Both the position numbers and the translations under genes were made by a program. From a bacterium (GTDB lineage: Bacteria > Planctomycetota > Planctomycetia > Pirellulales > Pirellulaceae): a stretch of 64,000 bases of DNA. This document shows, piece by piece, positions 56,004-63,355 of the stretch (position 1 is the first letter of the stretch; each line of letters opens with the position of its first letter). The stretch covers positions 1 through 64,000 of the forward strand of contig JAUIGN010000033.1 of assembly GCA_030430075.1 (NCBI GenBank), written 5' to 3'. The notes beneath the pieces were generated by a model that worked only from the letters and a program-made list of their open reading frames with translations, was not told the DNA's origin and ran no database searches.

Positions 56004-57089
56004 ATGATTCGACAAGTTGATGCCGAAACGCTCAAAGCCCGCTTCGAACCCCACGAACTTCAGGTGATCGCCGCAGATCCCCAGATCGTTGGTGCCTATT
56101 TCAGTCCCTGCGGCACTCGGTTAGTAGCCGGTGGATTCGACGCACGGCTGCGACGCTGGTCCCTGGAAGCCGACGAAGCGGTCGAGTTGCCCGCGGTGGA
56201 AGGCCACAACGGCTGGGTCCAGGCCATCGGATTCGATCCCAAAGGGACAGAACTCTTTTCCGGCGACTCGTGGGGGCAACTGCGTGCGTGGTCCTGGGAC
56301 AAACACCACGTAAGGCCAGCCTGGATACAACAGACGGCCCATGATGGCTGGCTGAGGGATTTGCACGTCTGCCCTCGCGGTGACATGGTGGCAACGTGTG
56401 GCCGGGATCAGGTGGTGCGGCTCTGGTCAACGACCGATGGCAGCCTCCAGCGCGAACTACGCGCTCATGAACATGATGTCTATTGCGTCCGTTTTCATCC
56501 GGACGGCCGGACGTTGGTTAGCGGCGACGATCGCGGGGTTGTCAAGCATTGGAATGCCTCGACCGGCGCCTGCCTGGGCGAATTCGATGCATCCGAACTG
56601 TACCTCCTGCATCGACTTCAAGACGTCGGCGGAGCCCGGGTTCTCAGGTTTGACGGCACCGGGGGGACGCTGGCCTGCGGCGGGACCACGCCCAAGAACG
56701 GGGGCACCGTGCAAGGTGCGCCCACCATCCTGCTGTTCGACGTCGCGTCGCGTAACTTGCAAGAGAAGCTCTCACTGGGCGCTCCCAACCAATGCCTCGT
56801 CCACGACATGCACTTGCACGACGAGGGCTTCGTGATGGCGGTTACCAGCGGGACCCCCGGTCAGGGCCAGTTGCTGTTCCAGCGGCCGGGCGACGAAGAA
56901 CCGTTCGTCAAAACCACGAACATGCCTAACTGCCACAGCCTCAGCCTGCATCCCGACGGGTCCCGCCTGGCCGTCGTCGCAACGAATCGAGGCAGCAACG
57001 GCAACGGACGGCGGCTGGACAAGGACGGTCGCTATCCCGGCAACACCTCGCCCATCCATCTCCTCCAACTCGGCCCCGCCGACGCCTGA
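56004..57089 (+). CDS. WD40-repeat protein
   Basis: 361 residues, no signal peptide. About seven propeller blades, e.g. LVAGGFDARLRRWSLEADEA, ELFSGDSWGQLRAWSWD, MVATCGRDQVVRLWSTTDGS and LVSGDDRGVVKHWNASTGA; the last blades are more divergent. Likely a scaffold. It is the third gene after the DUF1549/1553 and DUF1501 genes, an order seen repeatedly in planctomycetes, and lies 95 bp after the DUF1501 stop. Confidence 0.92.
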   Translation: MIRQVDAETLKARFEPHELQVIAADPQIVGAYFSPCGTRLVAGGFDARLRRWSLEADEAVELPAVEGHNGWVQAIGFDPKGTELFSGDSWGQLRAWSWDKHHVRPAWIQQTAHDGWLRDLHVCPRGDMVATCGRDQVVRLWSTTDGSLQRELRAHEHDVYCVRFHPDGRTLVSGDDRGVVKHWNASTGACLGEFDASELYLLHRLQDVGGARVLRFDGTGGTLACGGTTPKNGGTVQGAPTILLFDVASRNLQEKLSLGAPNQCLVHDMHLHDEGFVMAVTSGTPGQGQLLFQRPGDEEPFVKTTNMPNCHSLSLHPDGSRLAVVATNRGSNGNGRRLDKDGRYPGNTSPIHLLQLGPADA

Positions 57090-57094
57090 CCCCA

Positions 57095-57116
57095 GACGAT
57101 TCATGAACGAATCGTC
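57095..57116 (+). terminator. Hairpin after the WD40 gene, possible terminator
   Basis: GACGATTC-ATGAAC-GAATCGTC is a perfect 8-bp stem 5 bp after the stop. No T-run follows, so it could be a processing or Rho-type end, or part of the neighbouring family B element. Confidence 0.35.
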
Positions 57117-57180
57117 ATGCAATCCGGTCGTTCTATCGAGATCGCATGTGGAGGACTTGCCCGCCGCGCCGTGCATACCC

Positions 57181-57253
57181 GCCGGAACGCGCCAGCGTCC
57201 GGTTGGCTCGACGACCAACGGAACCGGGGCGAACGCCCACCGGCTGATGAATC
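57181..57253 (+). repeat. Family B dispersed repeat, copy 4
   Basis: It contains GCCGGAACGCGCCAGCGTCC, then CCAACGGAACCGGGGCGAAC and GCCCACCGGCTGATGAATCG. It lies between convergent genes. Confidence 0.85.
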
Positions 57254-57316
57254 GTTCGAGCGAACCTCGCGTAGGCAAGTCATGTTGGCAAGTCGCAACC
57301 CTACAAGTCGACCAGG

Positions 57317-57733
57317 TTATCCTCTCTCAGTGGGCTGCCCGTTGCCCTGGTGGCGTTTGAGCTGTTCGAGTTCCGCCTCCAGGGCAGCACGCTCGTCACG
57401 CTGATCCTGGAGCAAGCGGCCGAAGTGCGCGCGGGTCGCGATCAGGTCGATCGCCGCCAGGACCGCCATCCAACCGGCGATCAGCAGCACCACCAGCCAG
57501 TAGATGGCTGCGGACTTGGGGTCTGGGACCCAGACACTCAGGACGATCGCCAGCCCGACCACGGCAATCAGAATCGCGGCGTGCTTTCGCCGCCGATGCT
57601 GCCGTGTTTGAAATTTCTTGGCCGTATCGTCGAGTCGGTCCGGCTGCCGGGCCAGCCAGGCGGCCCGGTTTCGCACGAACAGCATCACGGCGAGCACCAT
57701 CAGCGCGAGGCCAAAGAGAATCGTGATCCACAT
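57317..57733 (-). CDS. Small membrane protein with C-terminal coiled coil
   Basis: 138 residues. Helices at about 3-20 (ILFGLALMVLAVMLFV), 53-68 (AAILIAVVGLAIVLSVWV) and 75-97 (AIYWLVVLLIAGWMAVLAAI), then a charged coiled coil (LLQDQRDERAALEAELEQLK). Similar to small planctomycete membrane proteins of unknown function. Host-like codon use; convergent with the WD40 gene. Confidence 0.75.
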   Translation of the reverse strand: MWITILFGLALMVLAVMLFVRNRAAWLARQPDRLDDTAKKFQTRQHRRRKHAAILIAVVGLAIVLSVWVPDPKSAAIYWLVVLLIAGWMAVLAAIDLIATRAHFGRLLQDQRDERAALEAELEQLKRHQGNGQPTERG

Positions 57734-58013
57734 GGACAGTCGATTGGTTCGCGGTCGAACAAGAAGAGATGATACGCGGCGTCCCGGTACGATCGGGCGC
57801 CACCAGGCAGTATTCTAACGAGACTGAGGCGCGGACCGATAGCAAGTGAACGCTGGCGAATAACAGATCCGCTTTCGTCGGTCGCCAAAACCTGGCTCAA
57901 CGTGAACCACGTTGGCCCCCCAAGCCAACTCGCCAGTGCAGGCCCTGAAATGCATGGGCCTGGAGGTTTCGTTTCGACTGGCGTGGAAGGCCGAAACAGG
58001 CGACAATGGAGGC

Positions 58014-59165
58014 ATGAATGGACCGATGCAATTCTGTTTGTCGCGTTCCGTCCTTGCGGTGCTTTGCCTGGCCTGGGCCGGAATCGTGATTCCCACCGGA
58101 CGCGCGCAGCCGCCTGATCGACCTGCTGCACCATCCATGGCAGAGATCAAGCAGTGGGTCGAGGACTTGGGGGCGGATGAGTTCTACTTGCGTGATGCCG
58201 CGTCGCGAAAGCTGATTGGGGCCGGCGCCGCTGCCATCGAACTCGTCGGCGAATCACTCGTTGGCCGCGGCCTCGAGGTGTCCGCGCGCGCCACCGCCAT
58301 TCTCCAGCAGTTGGCCGTTTCAGGAGATGTCGAAGCGGAGCAAGCGGCGCGTGCCGCTTTGGAAAAGGTGGCCACGCTCCGTGTCACAGCCGCTGCCCGC
58401 CGCGCCCAGGAGGCACTCGACAAGCTGGACACACTCCGCCAGCAACGGGCGCTCGACGTCCTCCAACGTTTGGGCGCACATCTCAATCGGCAGCACGAAG
58501 AAGCCGGTTTGCCGCTCGGCGAGATCATCGAATTGCGGATCGGCAACGGGTGGCGCGGCACCGATGAAGATCTTCGCCGGCTGCGTTGGTTGATTGACGT
58601 CAACCAGGTTACCTTTGACGGTAAGCGGGTCAATCCGGCGTGGATCGAGCATATCGTCCAAATGCCAAACCTTTCGATCCTCAAAATCAAACGCGTGAAG
58701 ATCAACGACGCCACGTTGACTCACTTTGCCCATCTCGCAAATCTCCAGTACGTCAAGCTTCTCTACGTGCCGGTGACCAATGCCGGTCTCGCACATATTC
58801 AGAAGTGCAAACGCCTGGAAAAAGTGATGCTGTACGGCACCCAGGTAACCGAGCCCGGGGCAGACGAGCTGCGCAAGGCAATTGTCGCGGAGGTCGACCG
58901 CCGCGACGGCGCGTTCCTGGGGATTTCGCCGAGCCATCTTGGTCCGGACTGGTTTATTCGCTCGGTCACAGCAGGCAGCGCCGCCGAAAATGCCCAGATC
59001 CGAGCGGGTGACATGATTGTGAGCTTCGATGACCAGCAGGTCGCCGACTTCAATCAACTGACGGCCTTGATCGCCAAGCATCCGCCCGGCAGTACGGTGC
59101 CCATTGGAATTCGCCGCGGAAACACCGTCATGGAGAAACGAATTACGCTGGGCGAATGGGATTGA
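58014..59165 (+). CDS. Exported protein with LRR-like and PDZ domains
   Basis: 383 residues from the ATG at 58014. The signal peptide ends near IVIPTGRAQ. A helical HEAT-like region (about 40-155) is followed by leucine-rich-repeat-like units (IVQMPNLSILKIKRVKINDA, LANLQYVKLLYVPVTNAGLA) and a C-terminal PDZ domain (SAAENAQIRAGDMIVSFDDQ). No protease domain is present. A periplasmic binding or adaptor protein is likely. Confidence 0.88.
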   Translation: MNGPMQFCLSRSVLAVLCLAWAGIVIPTGRAQPPDRPAAPSMAEIKQWVEDLGADEFYLRDAASRKLIGAGAAAIELVGESLVGRGLEVSARATAILQQLAVSGDVEAEQAARAALEKVATLRVTAAARRAQEALDKLDTLRQQRALDVLQRLGAHLNRQHEEAGLPLGEIIELRIGNGWRGTDEDLRRLRWLIDVNQVTFDGKRVNPAWIEHIVQMPNLSILKIKRVKINDATLTHFAHLANLQYVKLLYVPVTNAGLAHIQKCKRLEKVMLYGTQVTEPGADELRKAIVAEVDRRDGAFLGISPSHLGPDWFIRSVTAGSAAENAQIRAGDMIVSFDDQQVADFNQLTALIAKHPPGSTVPIGIRRGNTVMEKRITLGEWD

Positions 59166-59278
59166 CGTTTGACGCCTCTGCCTGCGCCAGGGCGGGCAAT
59201 CGGCCGCTCGACGAACAGGGGCGCGCACGGAGATGGCTTTTGCGCAACTTGAAATGGCGCCGGGCGCAAATCGGAGTT

Positions 59279-59352
59279 GGGAGACCTGCGGTCGACCGTT
59301 TCGGCGGGGTCGGAGACCCGCGCCGAGCAGTTCGTCGGAGACGCGCGGCCGA
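59279..59352 (+). repeat. Family A repeat, minimal copy 5
   Basis: The leader GGGAGACCTGCGGTCGACCG is followed by GGGTCGGAGACCCGCGCCGA and one degenerate second unit. It ends about 35 bp before the ribonuclease gene. Confidence 0.85.
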
Positions 59353-59385
59353 CGTAATTGGATCCGGCGAGGTTGAGACTTTCAC

Positions 59386-60012
59386 ATGATAAACCCGCAT
59401 TCCGACTTCGAATCGCCGAGACACGGTCGGCGCGGCTCCAAGGTCCGACAGGCTTCGGCCGTCTCGATCGGCGCCACGGTGTTACTCCTACTTGGATACC
59501 TGGTCGCCACCTGGCTGGGCCTACCGCTTGACGGCCTCCTGACGCCCGGGTCGGAAACACTGCAGCCGGTTGCGAGCCACCCTGTCACGGCGGACCTGAA
59601 AACGGACAGCGAGCCGGCCAATGGCGAATCGAGCAAACATTCTGGGGAGTCGGCAGCGCCCGCAACGCCGTCGGCCGACGCGAACCGCGCTCCGCCTGCT
59701 GCGGCAACGTTTCTTGTCGACGATGTGACCGTGCGGAATCTTGACGGGAAGGTCGTCTACCGGGGCCCCGTCGATCTCACCGAGACGATGCAACGGATCG
59801 ACGCTGGCCAACGGCTGGCGTTCCGCAATGATGGCTCAACCTTCCAGAACCGTGAACGGCGGCTGCCGATCAAGGAACGCGGCTACTACAAAGAGTATGT
59901 GCACCCCACACCGGAACTCGGCGGTCCGGGGCCGCAACGCGTAGTCACCGGGGCCGATGGAGAGGCGTATTACACGTTCGATCACTACACAACGTTCCAG
60001 AGAATTCGCTGA
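59386..60012 (+). CDS. Membrane-anchored guanyl-specific ribonuclease (barnase/RNase Sa family)
   Basis: 208 residues. Basic N-terminus (HGRRGSKVRQ), one membrane helix at about 24-47, then a disordered Ser/Ala/Pro/Glu linker (about 50-108). The ribonuclease N1/T1-like domain covers about 109-208: LAFRNDGSTFQNRERRLP, GYYKEYVHPTP, GPQRVVTGADGEAYYTFDHY. The expected triad is Glu170, Arg185 and His200, spaced 15 and 15 residues (RNase Sa 15 and 16; barnase 14 and 15). It should cleave RNA after G. Topology predicts the catalytic domain outside the cytoplasm. A barstar-like gene follows 18 bp downstream. Target cells and export route are not known. Confidence 0.92.
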   Translation: MINPHSDFESPRHGRRGSKVRQASAVSIGATVLLLLGYLVATWLGLPLDGLLTPGSETLQPVASHPVTADLKTDSEPANGESSKHSGESAAPATPSADANRAPPAAATFLVDDVTVRNLDGKVVYRGPVDLTETMQRIDAGQRLAFRNDGSTFQNRERRLPIKERGYYKEYVHPTPELGGPGPQRVVTGADGEAYYTFDHYTTFQRIR

Positions 60013-60030
60013 CGGTCGCGATCGGTAAGT

Positions 60031-60516
60031 GTGACGAACATGACTCATTCAGGCGAATTCCAGTTTTGCGATGACATTGAGCAGATCGTTGCGGCGACCT
60101 CCGCTGCCGTTCTGGTTCCCAATGGGCTCGGCAGCAAACATCAGTTGATGCAGGCATTGGTCGAGGTGCTGTCCCTTCCGGAATATTTTGGGAACAACTG
60201 GGATGCTCTAGACGAATGCCTGCGTGATCGATTGCTGGGGGACGCCGCATCGAGTGACGCCACATCGAGTGACGACGGGCTCCAGCAGCAGGAAAAACAG
60301 TTCACCGGCGACGCCGATCCACCGCCGTCGCTGTGCCTCGTTCATCACGATTTGCCGCTGGCAGACGACGAACCGGCCTGCCTCGATTACTTGACGCTCC
60401 TGGAGGATACCCTGCACTGGGCGGAGGAATCGGCTGCCGGCGAGTTTGCCGTCGTCTTCCCGGCCTCAACGGCAGGGCGTATCGAGGCGCTCATGCGGCA
60501 GACCGATGACGGGTGA
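60031..60516 (+). CDS. Barstar-family ribonuclease inhibitor (immunity protein)
   Basis: 161 residues from a GTG at 60031; an ATG at 60040 would give 158. The barstar signature is at 49-64: LPEYFGNNWDALDECL, which matches LPEYYGENLDALWDCL of Bacillus barstar and keeps the equivalents of Tyr29, Gly31, Asn33, Asp35 and Cys40; Trp38 is Asp and Asp39 is Glu. No signal peptide, so cytoplasmic. A polar insertion of about 30 residues after this helix contains a 15-bp tandem repeat. By adjacency and family it should bind and block the upstream ribonuclease. Confidence 0.9.
   Translation: MTNMTHSGEFQFCDDIEQIVAATSAAVLVPNGLGSKHQLMQALVEVLSLPEYFGNNWDALDECLRDRLLGDAASSDATSSDDGLQQQEKQFTGDADPPPSLCLVHHDLPLADDEPACLDYLTLLEDTLHWAEESAAGEFAVVFPASTAGRIEALMRQTDDG
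60244..60273 (+). repeat. 15-bp tandem duplication inside the barstar-like gene
   Basis: GCCGCATCGAGTGAC is followed directly by GCCACATCGAGTGAC, encoding AASSD-ATSSD. It falls in a loop absent from Bacillus barstar. Confidence 0.9.
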
Positions 60517-60640
60517 CTCGCTTTTCGCGCACCCCGCAACACCTTGGTGGAAAACGACCCACGGGCGATTACAATGCACGACCGCAACGTCGGTCTGCCC
60601 AGCACACGGCTCAATCATCACCGGCCGGCCGTCAGCCCGG

Positions 60641-60706
60641 GTGATTCATCAGCCGTTGGGCGTTCGCGGCCGTTCCGTTGATCACCGGACGCTAACGCGT
60701 GCCGTT
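60641..60706 (-). repeat. Family B dispersed repeat, copy 5 (inverted)
   Basis: The plus strand reads GATTCATCAGCCGTTGGGCG, then GCCGTTCCGTTGATCACCGG and ACGCTAACGCGTGCC. It lies in the 298-bp gap between the barstar-like and SGNH hydrolase genes. Confidence 0.85.
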
Positions 60707-60814
60707 CCATTTCTCCATGTTCCGTTCCATCAACCAGACCGTCGCTGATCAACGGTCGTTCACACACCTTGCCGGCCGTCGCCGGACGGCGATTTTCCAT
60801 TCGGAGTCTCCCAG

Positions 60815-62170
60815 ATGAACCGCTTCATTACTCGATCGTTTGTCGTTTCAACGGCTGTCGTGATCGGCCTGGTCTTCAGCAGTTTCAACGCGCATGCTGA
60901 AGACCTGAAGCCACCCGTGCACACGCTCGATTTGCAGGACGGTGACACCCTGGTCTTCCTGGGCGACAGCATCACTCATCAATGCCTGTACACGCAGTAT
61001 GTCGAAGACTATTTCTACACGCGCTTCCCGCAGCGGCGAATTCGGTTCTACAACGCCGGAGTCAGCGGCGACAAGGCGGGTGATGCGTTGGCCCGGTTTG
61101 AGGAAGATGTCAAGGCGCAGCAACCTGACTACGTGACGGTTCTCCTGGGGATGAACGACGGTACGTATCGGCACTTTGACCGGGAGACGTTTGATCGTTA
61201 CGAAACCGACATGACGACCGTCATTGAGAAGATCGGGGAGGCGCAGGCAACCGCCATCTTGATGGGACCGAGCATGTATGATGCGCGCGTCTCGATGGAA
61301 CGCCCCCCGCGGTGGGTCGCGGACGATCCGGCGCAGGTCAAGCAAGTCACCGGCTATTACAGTGCGGTCCTCGCCTTCTATGGCGCCTGGTGCCGCGATC
61401 AGGCCACGCACCGCGGACTTGGCTACGTCGACATGCAAGGCCCCATGGAACAACTGACCCGGGCCCAGCGGATTACGGAGCCGGGCTTCACGATGATTCC
61501 GGATGCGGTTCATCCCGACGCGAACGGCCAGGCCGTCATGGCATTCTGCCTGCTCGAACAGATGCGTGCCCAACGCCAGGTGACCGCGGTCACGGCGCGG
61601 CGAGTTCGCGGGAAATGGCGGGTCACTTCGGGAACGGGTGAAATCTCTGACGTCTCGGGAGACGACGATCGGTTGACGTTCTCGTTTCATGCCAGTGCCC
61701 TCCCCTGGGTCGTGCCGCCGGAGGCCGCCCAGGGCTTTGCCATGACCAAAGCCGGCCACAAACTGAGCAACGAACGCCTCGTCGTGTCGGGCCTCGCACC
61801 CGGCCGATACGACCTGCTGATCGACGGCACCAAGGTGGGCACCTATCCGTACACGCAACTGGGAGCGAAAATCGAGCTGCAGGCGAATTCGGCGACGCCC
61901 CAATACCAACAAGCGCTGGCCGTCGCGAAACTCAATCAGGAACGAAACGAGAAAGCCATTCATCCGCTGCGGAACACGTGGGCCCAACTTCGAAACAAGT
62001 TCACGCGACCGGGCAAGATCGGCACCGATGAATACGCTGAGTATCGCGTGTCGTTCGATAAGGAGATCACGCAACTTAACCGGTTGGCCGTCGACTACGA
62101 GGAGAAGATCTACCAGGCGAACCAACCTCAAACGCGCACCTACGAGATCGTTCCGGCCACCGATCAGTAA
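60815..62170 (+). CDS. SGNH/GDSL hydrolase, secreted
   Basis: 451 residues from the ATG at 60815. The signal peptide ends at FNAHA-E. SGNH blocks: LVFLGDSITHQ with the nucleophile Ser, NAGVSGDKAGDAL with Gly, VLLGMNDGTY with Asn, and IPDAVHPDANGQAV with the Asp-x-x-His pair. A C-terminal domain of about 200 residues follows, with charged helices at the end. An esterase or acetyl-esterase acting on polysaccharide or lipid is likely; the substrate is unknown. Confidence 0.93.
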   Translation: MNRFITRSFVVSTAVVIGLVFSSFNAHAEDLKPPVHTLDLQDGDTLVFLGDSITHQCLYTQYVEDYFYTRFPQRRIRFYNAGVSGDKAGDALARFEEDVKAQQPDYVTVLLGMNDGTYRHFDRETFDRYETDMTTVIEKIGEAQATAILMGPSMYDARVSMERPPRWVADDPAQVKQVTGYYSAVLAFYGAWCRDQATHRGLGYVDMQGPMEQLTRAQRITEPGFTMIPDAVHPDANGQAVMAFCLLEQMRAQRQVTAVTARRVRGKWRVTSGTGEISDVSGDDDRLTFSFHASALPWVVPPEAAQGFAMTKAGHKLSNERLVVSGLAPGRYDLLIDGTKVGTYPYTQLGAKIELQANSATPQYQQALAVAKLNQERNEKAIHPLRNTWAQLRNKFTRPGKIGTDEYAEYRVSFDKEITQLNRLAVDYEEKIYQANQPQTRTYEIVPATDQ

Positions 62171-62260
62171 TTGCCGATTCCCGGTTCGGTGGCCCTGCTG
62201 CCGTGCGCCCGTCAGGGCCGATGACCACTTCAGAGAGGCCGGAGAGCCGAGCATCCTTCG

Positions 62261-63349
62261 ATGGCAGATCGTCCACCTTCGACTCCCGACAATATCCAGG
62301 GATACCGTTCGGCCCTCGACCCGCCACAGGTCGACCCGACACCGATCTTCGAACACTTCCGGGGCAGCTATGGTAGCGAACTGCTGACGGTTGCGGTGGC
62401 GCATTTTCATCTGTTTGGCCTCTTGGCCGCAGGCCCCCGGACGCTCGACGAGCTCGAAGTGGACCTGCGGCTCGCGTCACGGCCCGCGCACGTGCTGCTG
62501 ACCGCACTACGGGCCATGAAGCTGCTCGATCGCGATCCGCAGGGCCGGATCGGGCTGACCCAACTCGCCCGCGAGCACCTGGTGCCCGGCACGCCATTCG
62601 ACGTTGGCGACTACGTCGGGCTGGCCGCCAATTCACCCGGGGTTCTCGAAATGGCCGAACGCTTACGCAGCAATCGTCCGGCGGCCGCGGATGAGGAAGG
62701 TGGAGCGGCATTCATCTATCGCGCGGGGATCAAGTCGGCCATGGAATCGGCAGACATGGCGCGGCACTTCACGCTCGCCCTGGCTGGCCGAGCGAAAAAC
62801 GTTGCCCCACTTCTGGCCGATCGGCTCGCCCTGGAACGCGTCGAGCGGATTCTGGATGTCGGTGGCGGTACGGGGATCTACAGTATCGCCCTCTTACAAA
62901 AGCACCCGCACTTGTCGGCGGTCGTCCTGGACCGAAGCGAAGTTCTCAAGGTGGCCAAGGAGATGGCACAACAATACGGCGTCGCCGACCGGTTGCAGTT
63001 ACTGGAAGGTGACATGTTCGAGGATCCGCTTCCCGAAGACTGTCAGGCAATTCTCCTCTCCAATATCCTTCACGACTGGGACGAACCCCAGTGTCGTCAA
63101 TTGGTGCGCCGCGCGGCGGACGCGCTGCCGAGCGGTGGACGGCTGCTGATCCACGATGTGTACCTGGATGACGATCTGGGAGGGCCGCTCGCCATCGCCC
63201 TCTATTCGGCGGCCCTGTTCACGCTAACCGAAGGTCGCGCCTACAGCCAGGCAGAGTACCGTGGCTGGATGGAGGAAGCGGGGCTGGCCACCGAAGGGAT
63301 GATCCCGACGCTCGTCCATTGCGGCGTGCTGACCGGCACAAAGGGTTGA
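62261..63349 (+). CDS. SAM-dependent O-methyltransferase (hydroxyindole O-methyltransferase-like fold)
   Basis: 362 residues. An N-terminal winged-helix dimerisation domain (about 30-110, LFGLLAAGPRTLDELEVDLR) precedes the Rossmann domain: SAM motif RILDVGGGTGIYSIALLQKH near 200, VVLDRSEVLKVA, and LLSNILHDWDEPQCRQLV with the catalytic-type His-Asp. Such enzymes methylate hydroxyl groups of small aromatic or polyketide products. The 2-hydroxyacid dehydrogenase gene begins 6 bp after its stop, so the two are probably one operon. Confidence 0.92.
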   Translation: MADRPPSTPDNIQGYRSALDPPQVDPTPIFEHFRGSYGSELLTVAVAHFHLFGLLAAGPRTLDELEVDLRLASRPAHVLLTALRAMKLLDRDPQGRIGLTQLAREHLVPGTPFDVGDYVGLAANSPGVLEMAERLRSNRPAAADEEGGAAFIYRAGIKSAMESADMARHFTLALAGRAKNVAPLLADRLALERVERILDVGGGTGIYSIALLQKHPHLSAVVLDRSEVLKVAKEMAQQYGVADRLQLLEGDMFEDPLPEDCQAILLSNILHDWDEPQCRQLVRRAADALPSGGRLLIHDVYLDDDLGGPLAIALYSAALFTLTEGRAYSQAEYRGWMEEAGLATEGMIPTLVHCGVLTGTKG

Positions 63350-63355
63350 TGCTCC

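Noticed and set aside
60848..62410. 520-codon minus-strand frame over the SGNH hydrolase
   Set aside because: Shadow of a high-GC gene. The plus frame has a signal peptide and all four SGNH blocks.
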